NCBI GenBank assembly: GCA_029004185.1
Contig: JAQUPB010000016.1
Location: 1-32,707, forward strand
From: Bacteroidales bacterium
GTDB lineage: Bacteria; Bacteroidota; Bacteroidia; Bacteroidales; JAHJDW01
DNA: 32,707 nt
Reading direction: 5' to 3'
The notes beneath the pieces were generated by a model. That model saw nothing but the letters and a program-made list of their open reading frames with translations. It searched no databases and was not told where the DNA came from. Shown piece after piece: positions 8,466 through 16,429 of the stretch. The position numbers and the translations under genes are program-made. Each line of letters opens with the position of its first letter. Position 1 is the stretch's first letter.

Positions 8466-9734
8466 TTAAATTTTATCCTTCAAATTTTTTATTTCCCGGA
8501 TTATTAATTTAAAATCGTCTTTTATAAAAAATAATTTCCCGTATTTTGTTTTTGTAATATTAAAGAAAATTGCCATTGAAAACACGAAAGATGCAAAATA
8601 TGAAAATGTGGAAGTCAGCGCGGCTCCGGCTATTCCTAATTGAGGAACTAAAATAAAACCTAAAGCTAATGTGAAAACCAAACCTATTACCGAGCATATT
8701 GTATTAAAATACGGCTTTCCTGTTCCCGAAAAATAATGTACAAACATTCCCGAAACCGCTACCGATAAAATCCCTAAGCTTAAAAATAATATTACATTTT
8801 TAATTCCGCCGAAATCTTTTCCGAATATCAGTTTCAGTGTATTTTCAGGAATCAGCAATAAAATCACAATGCATATTAAAGAAACAATAAAACTTGCTTT
8901 TGCAAAACGCAGGGTTATTTTTTTTGAAAATTCCAAATCATTCGAATTTGAAACTCTTGCATACAATACCGTTGCCATGCTTTTGCTTATTATCCATATA
9001 CTTTCCGAAAGTTGAACGCCGAGTGAAAATATTCCGAGTGTGGCTCTTCCGAGATATGAATCAACAATGAAATAAGTTAAGCGGTAATTAAAAAACTGAA
9101 CAAAATTACTAACCTGAACAAAAATGCCATACGTAAAAACTTCTTTTATTATCCGATTCAGATCCTTGAAATCAGTGAATTTTAAATCTTTAAAAATATA
9201 AATCAAACTTAATATAAAACTTACAACGTAAGCAATGTAAAGAGAAACAACATATGAGCTGATTTCTTTCTTCCCCGCAATGAAAAATAAAAAACTTAAA
9301 GGAGCAATAATTAAAATTGTTTGGATTAATGAAATTGAATTGAATTGAATTATTCTTTCTTTACCCAATAATATTGATTGATTAATTTCAACCAAAGCCC
9401 TTATAAAAGATAAAAACAGAATGGAAACTGCAAATTCAGCAGGAATTAAATTAAACATATAAAGAATTATTACAACTATAACTGATGAAAAAGATGCCCA
9501 TATGTAAGAAATAGCAAAAAGCTTAAAAAGGTCATATCTTGAACTCATATAAACTAAAGATGCTGAACCAATAATACCACTGAGCATTTGAACAGATGTT
9601 ATACCAACTATTATCAAACTTATTGTTCCAAATCCATCAGCATGTAATACTCTTGTCGCAATAATCACAATAAAAAAATTAATTACTGCTGTAAGAAAAC
9701 GGGTTGTTATTGTATTTAGGAGATTCTTAAACAT
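8466..9734 (-). CDS. Wzx-like polysaccharide flippase (MOP superfamily)
   Basis: A 422-residue polytopic membrane protein with about 12 hydrophobic segments and a lysine-rich C-terminal tail. The N-terminus (MFKNLLNTITTRFLTAVINF, then a RVLHADGFGTISL segment) is typical of polysaccharide-biosynthesis (Wzx/RfbX) flippases, where a glycine-containing motif follows the first helix. Such proteins move undecaprenyl-linked glycans across the inner membrane. It starts at ATG 9734 and has an exact -7 box upstream. The formyltransferase/propeller fusion lies upstream on the same strand but is separated by 278 bp of repeats. The family is clear; the exported glycan cannot be inferred. Confidence 0.88.
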   Translation of the reverse strand: MFKNLLNTITTRFLTAVINFFIVIIATRVLHADGFGTISLIIVGITSVQMLSGIIGSASLVYMSSRYDLFKLFAISYIWASFSSVIVVIILYMFNLIPAEFAVSILFLSFIRALVEINQSILLGKERIIQFNSISLIQTILIIAPLSFLFFIAGKKEISSYVVSLYIAYVVSFILSLIYIFKDLKFTDFKDLNRIIKEVFTYGIFVQVSNFVQFFNYRLTYFIVDSYLGRATLGIFSLGVQLSESIWIISKSMATVLYARVSNSNDLEFSKKITLRFAKASFIVSLICIVILLLIPENTLKLIFGKDFGGIKNVILFLSLGILSVAVSGMFVHYFSGTGKPYFNTICSVIGLVFTLALGFILVPQLGIAGAALTSTFSYFASFVFSMAIFFNITKTKYGKLFFIKDDFKLIIREIKNLKDKI

Positions 9735-9780
9735 TAAAAGATTGAAAAATTAAAAGATTACAAAGTTAGAAGATTTTAAG
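9733..9780. repeat. Octamer-period tandem repeat upstream of flippase gene
   Basis: Six 8-nt units in register, including ATTAAAAG (twice), ATTGAAAA, ATTACAAA and GTTAGAAG. The period is 8 rather than 7. It overlaps the start codon and the -7 box. Confidence 0.6.
9761..9768 (-). promoter_or_regulatory. Bacteroidetes -7 box of the flippase gene
   Basis: On the minus strand this reads TAACTTTG, an exact TAnnTTTG match, 26 nt before ATG 9734. It is embedded in the octamer repeat. No clear -33 TTTG is seen. Confidence 0.5.
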
Positions 9781-9855
9781 GAATATATTTTAAATATCAC
9801 ATAAGCTAATTTGCTACTTGAAATATTATTCATTTTAACATATTTAAAAAAATCC

Positions 9856-9930
9856 GCCACTAAGACACAAAGACTCGAAGTTTCACAAAAAATAACTTAG
9901 TGTATCTTTGAGTCCTGGTGTCCTTGTGGC
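9856..9930. repeat. Long imperfect inverted repeat, CCACTAAGACACAAAG type
   Basis: Arms 9856-9886 and 9900-9930 pair at 24 of 31 positions, leaving a 13-nt loop. The left arm begins GCCACTAAGACACAAAG and itself carries an approximately 8-nt repeat. It lies in the spacer between the formyltransferase fusion and the flippase gene, both on the minus strand, where it could terminate the upstream transcript. Confidence 0.7.
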
Positions 9931-10012
9931 ATTTTTATTTAATTAAAAAACTTATAATTTAAAAACTTAAAATTATAAGATGATTCTTAACCTGCTATTT
10001 TAAATACTGGTT

Positions 10013-11707
10013 CTATAAAAATATCTTTTTTATCTTTCTCTTAAATTGAGTTGCAAAAGCAGAAGGAATAAAAATCATTTGCTTACTGTCAATTATTGTA
10101 TAATCACCAACAGATGCGATTGTGTGAATACCTTTGTTAAACTTTGAATTTTTGAATGGTTCAATAGTCTTTACTTCCTTTTCTTCAAATTCCGAAGTAG
10201 TTAATTTTATTATTTCATTAATTTTAATTCTGCATCCGTACGAATCGGAACAATCCTGCGAGGGACGATATAATTTATCATTATATAAAAATGGCGTGCC
10301 GGCGGGACGGGCAGATTTAACATCGTTTTTTACCGGATTATTTTTGTGCTCCGTATAATTTCCATCAAAACTATCGGAATAAAATATAAAAAGATTCTCG
10401 TTTGAAGCATTTTCTTTTATTGTGCAAAACAACCACCAGTAATTGTTGTAGCGAAAAACAGTACTGTCAATTGCCGGAATATTATTCAATAATGTTTTCT
10501 GAAAATTAATTTTATTTTCCTGTTTATCTATTTTATATAAATCCACCTGGTTATTTTCTGCCGATTCGGGAATGCAATAAAATTCATTATCGACTTCAAA
10601 AATATAAGGATATGATAAATGACAGGGCTTTTCGAGAATTATCTTATCTTCAGTAAATTTCAAATTTTCATCAACTTCAATTTTTGAAATATTCCCTTTT
10701 TTATTTTTATAATTATATTTTTCGAATAAAATATTGAGTTTTTCATTATCAAGATAAGCAAAGCCATCGGCACGGAATTCATTATCTTTCTTTATCGGAA
10801 GCCACTTAACTTCAAATGCGTTTTCGTTTAATAACTCACAAACAGGCTTTTTTATAATTCCAATATTCCAATGGTCGGCTTTAAATAATTCATCATAATG
10901 AAACCGGAAAATATTTTTGATCTGCTTTATAAAAAATAAAAACATCTGCCAATTGCCGGGAAATTTATATACAACGGCATTAGTTGAGCTTTGTGTAGCA
11001 TAGAAATAGCCGGCAACTCCATTCATAATATCAATGCAAACCTGTTTCGGGAAATCAATTGATGATGATAAAATATTATCAAAATTTGCATTATAAGAAT
11101 GTCTAATTGTTTTAAAATATCCTTTTTTCAGAATGATGCCCGCGTCAAGTTTTTCGGTGAGTTTTTGCAATACAACACCGTTTACACTATCATTATTATA
11201 AATTTCCCAGAAGCCGGCAGGACCGCCGCGGTATTTTGTTTCATCGCCATGATGAAACGACCATACCCCATATTTTGCTGAATTTAATATTTCTCCCTTT
11301 ATGATATTAAATCCGAACCGTAAAATAAAATCAAGATTGTGTTCTTTTATTTTTTTTACATCCTCTTCGCTGAAATATTCAGAATATTTTTCTTTTGCAG
11401 ATGTAGTACATTCAATGCCTTCAACACCTCCCAATATACGCTTTATATTTACAATTTTTCTTTCTTTTGAATTGAAAAGTATTTTCAAGTACAGTTTATA
11501 AAAAAAATGCTTTGAAAAGATGGTTTTAAATTTTCCTGAAAGTTTGTTCCACGTTTCATTTTTCCCGGAATTAATAATTAATAATGCAGGAACAACATTA
11601 TTTAACTCCAAAATATTTTCAATGCATTTAAACTGCCAGTGCTGAAATTCATAGCCATTGCACATTATCCCAAACCGAAGAACTTTATTATAATTTTCAG
11701 TGGTCAT
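10013..11707 (-). CDS. Formyltransferase-like/beta-propeller fusion protein
   Basis: A 564-residue two-domain protein. The N-terminal part (about 10-200) is a formyltransferase Rossmann-type domain: the FILRFGFNII strand, SFHHGDETKYRGGPAGFWEI (150-169) and LTEKLDAGIIL (183-193). In methionyl-tRNA and sugar formyltransferases the catalytic Asn-x-His plus Asp triad lies here. This protein has Ser150-Phe-His152 and Asp188, so the Asn is replaced by Ser. The C-terminal part (about 360-564) has repeated motifs such as HLSYPYIFEVDNEFYCIPE, DSTVFRYNNYWWLF and GTPFLYNDKLYRPSQD, like GH43-type propellers of the glucosamine inositolphosphorylceramide transferase-related family. It is probably a cytoplasmic sugar-modifying enzyme for envelope glycan, given the flippase downstream. 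Substrate unknown; the domain calls are fairly secure. Confidence 0.82.
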   Translation of the reverse strand: MTTENYNKVLRFGIMCNGYEFQHWQFKCIENILELNNVVPALLIINSGKNETWNKLSGKFKTIFSKHFFYKLYLKILFNSKERKIVNIKRILGGVEGIECTTSAKEKYSEYFSEEDVKKIKEHNLDFILRFGFNIIKGEILNSAKYGVWSFHHGDETKYRGGPAGFWEIYNNDSVNGVVLQKLTEKLDAGIILKKGYFKTIRHSYNANFDNILSSSIDFPKQVCIDIMNGVAGYFYATQSSTNAVVYKFPGNWQMFLFFIKQIKNIFRFHYDELFKADHWNIGIIKKPVCELLNENAFEVKWLPIKKDNEFRADGFAYLDNEKLNILFEKYNYKNKKGNISKIEVDENLKFTEDKIILEKPCHLSYPYIFEVDNEFYCIPESAENNQVDLYKIDKQENKINFQKTLLNNIPAIDSTVFRYNNYWWLFCTIKENASNENLFIFYSDSFDGNYTEHKNNPVKNDVKSARPAGTPFLYNDKLYRPSQDCSDSYGCRIKINEIIKLTTSEFEEKEVKTIEPFKNSKFNKGIHTIASVGDYTIIDSKQMIFIPSAFATQFKRKIKKIFL

Positions 11708-11735
11708 TTATTTTATTATGATTTGTGGTGATTTC

Positions 11736-11768
11736 AGACCTAACAGGTCCCGAAGACCTGTTAGGTCT
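11736..11768. terminator. Perfect 14-bp hairpin downstream of atpH
   Basis: The left arm AGACCTAACAGGTC (11736-11749) is the exact reverse complement of 11755-11768, with a 5-nt loop. It lies 31 bp beyond the atpH stop and before the formyltransferase fusion gene on the same strand. This suggests the atp transcript ends here. No strong T-run follows on the minus strand. Confidence 0.6.
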
Positions 11769-11798
11769 TGTACCTTTGAATTGTATCTCAGTGGTAAG

Positions 11799-12356
11799 TT
11801 AAAATTTTCTTTCGTAAACGTTTATATTAAAATCCAGCTTGAGTTCCTTGATTTTATCCATAATGCTTGCATCATACTGCCTGTCTTCCACTGTTAGTAC
11901 AAAACCGCCAAGAATATTTGGATTTACCTTTTCAACCAACTCAATTTCGGAATTGAGTGCTTTTTTCACTATCTGAATGATTTTATTTCTTGTTTCATTA
12001 TCAATTTTAACGGCAGTTAACAGATGCGCTGTTTTTATTCCTTTGTATTCTTTGTAGAGTTTAATAAACTTTTCTGCAATTTCCTTCAAATTCGATACAC
12101 GGTTTTTTGTAACAATTATTCTGATAAACGAAAACGTAAGTTCTTTTATTTTATTTTCAAAAACCGCTTTAAATATTGCAATCTTTTTATCAACGCCAAT
12201 AATGGGACTGCTTAAAACAACATCAAATTCCCTTGAATCATTCGTTACCTGATAAATTAAATCTATGTCATTTTTTATATCTTCGAGTTGCTTTGTTTCT
12301 ATTGACAATTCGAACAAAGCCTTGGCATACCTCGATGAAACTTTTTTCTGTTTCAT
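11799..12356 (-). CDS. atpH: ATP synthase F1 subunit delta
   Basis: A 185-residue delta subunit (OSCP homologue) that joins F1 to the peripheral b-stalk. Family features are the N-terminal SSRYAKALFELS helix, the central FIRIIVTKNR segment and the C-terminal NPNILGGFVLTVEDRQYDASI motif, which is the most conserved part of delta. It is last in the minus-strand atpB-atpE-atpF-atpH cluster. In many Bacteroidetes atpA and atpG come next. Here a hairpin and an unrelated gene follow, so those subunits must be encoded elsewhere. Starts at ATG 12356. Confidence 0.95.
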   Translation of the reverse strand: MKQKKVSSRYAKALFELSIETKQLEDIKNDIDLIYQVTNDSREFDVVLSSPIIGVDKKIAIFKAVFENKIKELTFSFIRIIVTKNRVSNLKEIAEKFIKLYKEYKGIKTAHLLTAVKIDNETRNKIIQIVKKALNSEIELVEKVNPNILGGFVLTVEDRQYDASIMDKIKELKLDFNINVYERKF

Positions 12357-12361
12357 AAATT

Positions 12362-12408
12362 AGTTTAGAGTTTTCAGTTTAGAGTCCCGACGAACTGTGT
12401 TGTCGGGA
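12362..12408. repeat. Heptamer array with hairpin between atpF and atpH
   Basis: Four 7-nt units occupy 12362-12389 (AGTTTAG, AGTTTTC, then AGTTTAG, AGTCCCG). The array runs into a hairpin with arms TCCCGAC (12385-12391) and GTCGGGA (12402-12408) around a 10-nt loop. It lies inside the atp operon, where it could modulate the relative level of atpH. Confidence 0.7.
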
Positions 12409-12426
12409 TTTCGTTTCACTCAATTT

Positions 12427-12921
12427 TCAATTCAATTTTGCTTCATCAACAAGTTTATTGATGAATGTTTTTTGCTTTTCGTCTTTTGACAATTCTTCTC
12501 TCATTATTTTCTCAGCAATTTCAATTGAAAGAGTTGCGATTTGATTTTTGAGTTCGGTAATCACAGCCATTTTTTCATTATTCATATTTTCGCGTGCCTG
12601 TTCAAGAATTCTGTTTGCTTCGTCAACAGCTTTTGTTTTTGCTTCTTCTATTATCGATTCTTTGATTTTCCTTGCTTCTTTCAATATCTGGTCTTTTTCA
12701 TTTTTTGCTTCTCTAAGTAATTCCTCATTGCTTATTTTCAGCTTTCCAATATCTTCTATTGCCTTGTCGGCGGCACGAAGAGAATTTTCAATTGATTCTT
12801 CTCTTTCTTTAATCATCTTCATTACCGGCTTCCATGCAAATTTGCCAAGTATGAATAATAAAATTCCGAATGAAATTGTCATCCAGAAAATCAATCCTAA
12901 ACCGGGGGTTACGAGTTCCAT
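12427..12921 (-). CDS. atpF: ATP synthase F0 subunit b
   Basis: A 164-residue peripheral stalk subunit. One N-terminal membrane helix (about residues 8-28, LGLIFWMTISFGILLFILGK) is followed by a long charged alpha-helical coiled coil rich in Glu, Lys and Ala. This is the classical b-subunit layout and length. KFAWKPVMKMIKEREESI just after the membrane segment is a family hallmark. It is placed after atpE and before atpH in the usual F0-delta order, but is separated from atpE by 267 bp holding a decayed gene and repeats. ATG 12921. Confidence 0.95.
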   Translation of the reverse strand: MELVTPGLGLIFWMTISFGILLFILGKFAWKPVMKMIKEREESIENSLRAADKAIEDIGKLKISNEELLREAKNEKDQILKEARKIKESIIEEAKTKAVDEANRILEQARENMNNEKMAVITELKNQIATLSIEIAEKIMREELSKDEKQKTFINKLVDEAKLN

Positions 12922-12928
12922 AGTTTTT

Positions 12929-12977
12929 GATTTTAGATGTTAAATTCTATATTTTAAATATAAATATTCTATTTTGT
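12929..12977. repeat. Weak heptamer-period repeat upstream of atpF
   Basis: Seven consecutive 7-nt blocks, several ending in TA (for example GATTTTA, GATGTTA and TATTTTA). Similarity between blocks is low and the sequence is AT-rich, so this is the least certain of the arrays. It overlaps the end of the small remnant ORF. Confidence 0.4.
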
Positions 12978-13100
12978 AATATTCGTTTGTGCTGTTTTTA
13001 CTATTGCTGTTAGTGTATTTTTTATTAAAACCTTATAAAGTTCAATTATTTTAAGCGAAAATTCAAATGTCTTTTCCTTTATTAAATTATTTTCCTTCAT
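12969..13100 (-). pseudogene. Internally deleted four-helix-bundle (S23-type) gene remnant
   Basis: A 43-codon ORF in the 267-bp gap between atpE and atpF. Its N-terminus, with LIKEKTFEFSLKIIELYK, closely resembles the first helix of the four helix bundle/23S rRNA intervening-sequence protein family, usually about 115-120 residues. Its last part, LTAIVKTAQTN, resembles the final helix of the same family. The middle helices, including the usual LSKQLLRSGTSIGANI-type segment, are absent. It therefore looks like one gene with an in-frame internal deletion of roughly 75 codons that keeps both ends. It is unlikely to fold as a bundle. Recognition is from memory of the family consensus. It could still be expressed as a small peptide from the atp transcript. 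Confidence 0.65.
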
Positions 13101-13110
13101 TCTTTATTTA

Positions 13111-13138
13111 GAATCCATAATTCAAAATTTACAATTTA
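13111..13138. repeat. Heptamer-period repeat between atpE and the remnant
   Basis: Four 7-nt blocks in register: GAATCCA, TAATTCA, then AAATTTA, CAATTTA. AT-rich and degenerate, but it follows the same period as the arrays on the other side of atpE. Confidence 0.5.
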
Positions 13139-13140
13139 AT

Positions 13141-13181
13141 AAATCCTAACACTTCTGCCAATCGCAGAAGTGTTAAGATTT
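13141..13181. terminator. Strong hairpin just downstream of atpE
   Basis: A 12-bp perfect stem (TAACACTTCTGC at 13147-13158 with 13164-13175, loop 5 nt) is extended by five more pairs after one mismatch, giving 17 pairs in all. It begins about 8 nt after the atpE stop on the minus strand. It may act as a partial terminator or 3'-end stabiliser, which would favour the high c-subunit stoichiometry. The sequence after it is AT-rich but has no clean T-run. Confidence 0.6.
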
Positions 13182-13188
13182 TCTTGCT

Positions 13189-13437
<249 letters not shown>

Positions 13438-13491
13438 TTATAGTATTAAATTAATAAAAAAAATTCATTTATAAATCCTATTTTGAAGAAA

Positions 13492-13565
13492 GTTAATTGT
13501 TAATCATTAATTGTTAATCGTAAAGACATTAAATCCCAAATCCTAAATTCTCAATCCTAAATTTT
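13492..13565. repeat. Two heptamer tandem arrays between atpB and atpE
   Basis: Positions 13492-13519 hold four 7-nt units (GTTAATT, GTTAATC, then ATTAATT, GTTAATC). Positions 13531-13565 hold five units (AAATCCC, AAATCCT, then AAATTCT, CAATCCT and AAATTTT), the last overlapping the atpB stop codon. The two adjacent arrays have different unit sequences but the same period. Confidence 0.8.
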
Positions 13566-14715
13566 AATGATGTTCTTCTTCCGGTGCTGCCATTCCGAAA
13601 TAAAGCGCCGAAAGTAATGTAAAAATATATGCCTGTAAAAACGCAACCAGCAATTCTATCAATCCCATAAACACATAAAATATAATAGAAACCACAGAAA
13701 CGCTGTAACCCATTGCAACATTTATTTGTCCGAAAATAAAAATCAATCCAATAAAACCAAGAGCAATTATATGTCCTGCAGTCATGTTTGCAAATAGTCG
13801 GACCATCAATACGAATGGCTTTGTAAATATTCCGATTGTTTCGACAACGGGCATTAATGGTATTGGTATTTTTAGCCACCATGGCACTCCCGGAGTATTT
13901 ATAATATGAATCCAGTATGATTTTTTTGTACTGAAAGTCATAATTGTAAAAGTAAATAAAGCTAAAATCATTGTCACTGCAATGTTTCCGGTAACGTTGG
14001 CACCTCCGGGGAAAAAAGGAACTATGCCAAGCAGGTTATTAATAAAAATAAAGAAAAATGTTGTCAGCAAAAAAGGCATATACTTTTCATATCTTTTTTC
14101 TCCTATTGCTGATTTTGCAACATCATCGCGCACAAATAATATCAATGGTTCTATTAACGACTGAAATCCTTTCGGGGCATGTCCTCTCCTTTTCACATAA
14201 GCCCGTGAAACAGAAATAAAAATTATGCATAACAGTATAACGCTTATAAACAATGAAAGCACATTTTTCGTTATGGAAAAGTCATAAACTTTCCTGCCAT
14301 CTTCGGCAGTAATTTTTCCATTCGCATACAAATATCCGTTGTGTTTGAGAGTTCCTTCCCCATGTTTTTTTTCGCCCTTCTCTTCGCTTTCCGGTTTCGC
14401 TTCTTCAGGTTTGAATTTATTAAAGTTAAAAATATCCACGCCTTTCCCCGAAACAAGAATAACAGGTAAATAAATTGCAACTTCAATTTCTCCTATTTCA
14501 GCAATATGCCATATATGAGCATCAAGAACGTGGTGAAGAATATACGGACCGGGTTTAAATACTTCATTTTTATTTTCCTGTTTTTCCCCTGCTGCTTCTG
14601 TTTTTGCAGTATCTTCCTCTTTTTGTTGGGCAAAAGATAAATTTCTTTGCAAAACAAAAAATATCAGAAAAATAAAAACCGGTATTAATTTAAAAATTTC
14701 AGATTTGTTTCTCAT
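13564..14715 (-). CDS. atpB: ATP synthase F0 subunit a
   Basis: A 383-residue membrane stator subunit that forms the proton half-channels. The N-terminus has a signal-like hydrophobic segment ending near SFAQQ, then a long charged extension of about 120 residues (rich in Glu and Lys), a form common in Bacteroidetes. Five or so membrane helices follow. The essential arginine lies in LMVRLFANMTAGH, and the last helices carry the GLIELLVAFLQAYIFTLLSALY motif. It is the first gene of the atpB-E-F-H cluster. No atpI is seen upstream; a divergent glycosyltransferase gene starts there. A near-match -7 box lies upstream. ATG 14715. Confidence 0.95.
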   Translation of the reverse strand: MRNKSEIFKLIPVFIFLIFFVLQRNLSFAQQKEEDTAKTEAAGEKQENKNEVFKPGPYILHHVLDAHIWHIAEIGEIEVAIYLPVILVSGKGVDIFNFNKFKPEEAKPESEEKGEKKHGEGTLKHNGYLYANGKITAEDGRKVYDFSITKNVLSLFISVILLCIIFISVSRAYVKRRGHAPKGFQSLIEPLILFVRDDVAKSAIGEKRYEKYMPFLLTTFFFIFINNLLGIVPFFPGGANVTGNIAVTMILALFTFTIMTFSTKKSYWIHIINTPGVPWWLKIPIPLMPVVETIGIFTKPFVLMVRLFANMTAGHIIALGFIGLIFIFGQINVAMGYSVSVVSIIFYVFMGLIELLVAFLQAYIFTLLSALYFGMAAPEEEHH

Positions 14716-14750
14716 TGAAATTTTATTTACTAAAACTTTTATTTATATTG

Positions 14751-14758
14751 CAAGTTTA
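14751..14758 (-). promoter_or_regulatory. Possible -7 box of the atpB operon
   Basis: The minus strand reads TAAACTTG, which matches five of the six fixed bases of TAnnTTTG, 35 nt before the atpB ATG. It lies back to back with the exact -7 box of the divergent glycosyltransferase gene. Confidence 0.4.
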
Positions 14759-14803
14759 AAAAAAAATAATTCAAAACACAATTTTATTGAAGTTTTTTTA
14801 ACT

Positions 14804-14811
14804 TATTTTTG
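14804..14811 (+). promoter_or_regulatory. Bacteroidetes -7 box of the GT4-tsaE-ispG operon
   Basis: TATTTTTG matches TAnnTTTG exactly. It overlaps the earliest possible TTG codon (14809) of the downstream frame, which argues for a later start at TTG 14836, 24 nt downstream. Confidence 0.5.
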
Positions 14812-14835
14812 TGCAAATTAATAAAATTAACTTTA

Positions 14836-16008
14836 TTGACAAACCCGTCAAAACATAAAATCCTTTTTCTTACGCGGTGGTATCCCGATAAGTACGATAC
14901 AATGCTCGGCTTATTTGTGAAACGCCAGGCACTTTCGGTTAGAAATTACTGCGAACCTATTATGCTTTATATAAGTCCTTCCTCTTCAATAAGCCACAAC
15001 ATTGTCATTGAAAGTTTTGAAGATGATGGTATCCATACAGTTATTATTTATTTCAGGAAATCCGAAGGATTGTCATCTTTTTCAAAGTTTTTATCTTTTA
15101 TTTATTATCTGCTCGCAAACCTCAAGGGTTATAAATTCATAAAAAAAGAGTTCGGAAAGCCCGATATTGTTCATGTTAATGTTCTTACACGAACCGGGAT
15201 TCTTGCGCTTTACCTGAAATTATTTAAAAACATTCCATATATCATTTCCGAACACTGGTCGCGTTATCTGCCTGTTAACAACACCTATAAAGGTTTACTG
15301 AGGAAAATACTTACAAAAGTAATCGTTAAACATTCTTCTGCTGTGATCACCGTTACCGAAAATCTAAAAGCCGCAATGCTGAGACATGGTTTAAAAAACA
15401 AATATTATGTTATTCCGAATGTTGTTGATACCGGCTTTTTTATTCCTTCCGAAAACAAAACAAAAGAGAAAAAATATATAATACATATTTCCTGTTTTGA
15501 AGATAAATCAAAAAATATTTCCGGTATTCTGAATGCAATAAAAAAAATATCCGAAAACCGTAAGGACTTTGAACTGCATCTAGTAGGCGATGGCATAGAT
15601 TTTAATAAAATAAAACTTCTTGCTGAAGAACTCGACATAAAAGATAAATATGCTTTCTTTGAGGGATTGAAAGAAAATGAAGAATTGCTTAAAATATTGC
15701 AGAAAGCAGATTTCATGGTAATGTTCAGCAATTATGAAAATCAGCCTGTTGTTATTCTCGAAAGTTTATCCTGCGGCATGCCTGTAATTGCAACTGCTGT
15801 CGGCGGTATTCCCGAAATAATAAATAAAAATTACGGGACTTTAATTGAACCCGGCGATGAAAATTCATTGATTTCTGCAATTAATTATATGTTAGACAAC
15901 CATAACAACTTTAATAAAGAAGAACTTAGGAATTTTGCAATAAAAAAATTCAGCAATAAAATTATTGGTGAAAAATTAAATGAAATTTATTTATCTTTGC
16001 TCAAATGA
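14836..16008 (+). CDS. Glycosyltransferase family 4 protein
   Basis: About 390 residues, a GT-B fold retaining glycosyltransferase. The N-terminal KILFLTRWYPDKYDTMLGLF motif is typical of Bacteroidetes GT4 enzymes. The acceptor side includes VHVNVLTRTG and ISEHWSRY. The C-terminal donor-binding part has FFEGLKENEELLKIL, then VILESLSCGMPVIATAVGGIPEII, the E-x7-E region that binds the nucleotide sugar. I chose TTG 14836 because the longer frame (TTG 14809) overlaps a -7 promoter box. No ATG lies before the conserved N-terminus. Its stop overlaps the tsaE start (ATGA), so the two are translationally coupled. It probably acts in the cytoplasm on envelope glycans; sugar specificity is unknown. Confidence 0.9.
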   Translation: MTNPSKHKILFLTRWYPDKYDTMLGLFVKRQALSVRNYCEPIMLYISPSSSISHNIVIESFEDDGIHTVIIYFRKSEGLSSFSKFLSFIYYLLANLKGYKFIKKEFGKPDIVHVNVLTRTGILALYLKLFKNIPYIISEHWSRYLPVNNTYKGLLRKILTKVIVKHSSAVITVTENLKAAMLRHGLKNKYYVIPNVVDTGFFIPSENKTKEKKYIIHISCFEDKSKNISGILNAIKKISENRKDFELHLVGDGIDFNKIKLLAEELDIKDKYAFFEGLKENEELLKILQKADFMVMFSNYENQPVVILESLSCGMPVIATAVGGIPEIINKNYGTLIEPGDENSLISAINYMLDNHNNFNKEELRNFAIKKFSNKIIGEKLNEIYLSLLK

Positions 16009-16424
16009 TAAAATATACCTGCAGCAAAATCGAAGAACTTGAAAGTATTGCAGTGAAGATACTTCTGATACACCCCAATACTAAAGTTTTCGCTTTTTAC
16101 GGTCCTTTAGGTGTTGGTAAAACTACTTTCATAAAAGCATTTTGTAAAGTATTAAATATTAAAAACGGCTCGGCAAGCCCTACCTTCTCTATAATAAACG
16201 AATACGAAACTTTTAAAAACGAAAAAGTTTATCATTTTGATTTTTACAGAGTAAAAGACATTAAAGAAATTTACGATTTGGGTTACGAAGATTATTTTTA
16301 TTCCGATTCATATTGTTTTATCGAGTGGCCCGAAAAAGCCGAAAATCTCCTTCCATATAATTATGTCGTTATTAAAATGAGTGAAGAAAATGAAAAACGC
16401 GTTCTGGAGATTACGGAATTCTGA
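16005..16424 (+). CDS. tsaE: tRNA threonylcarbamoyladenosine synthesis ATPase TsaE
   Basis: A 139-residue P-loop ATPase that works with TsaB and TsaD to place the t6A modification at position 37 of ANN-decoding tRNAs. Walker A is GPLGVGKTT (33-41). The family motifs SPTFSIINEYE, YHFDFYR and CFIEWPEKAENLLP follow in order, and the length is typical. It starts at ATG 16005, overlapping the glycosyltransferase stop by 4 nt, and ends 5 nt before ispG. The three genes therefore form a tight operon. No tsaB or tsaD is in the window. Confidence 0.95.
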   Translation: MIKYTCSKIEELESIAVKILLIHPNTKVFAFYGPLGVGKTTFIKAFCKVLNIKNGSASPTFSIINEYETFKNEKVYHFDFYRVKDIKEIYDLGYEDYFYSDSYCFIEWPEKAENLLPYNYVVIKMSEENEKRVLEITEF

Positions 16425-16429
16425 AAACA

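Noticed and set aside
13529..13882. 117-codon minus-strand ORF overlapping atpB
   Set aside because: Alternate frame of the atpB 3' half; cysteine- and tyrosine-rich translation without a domain.
13861..13900. TGGCAC at about 13883 as a sigma-54 promoter (sought because of the NtrC gene)
   Set aside because: It lacks the TTGCW element at the right distance and lies within atpB coding sequence.
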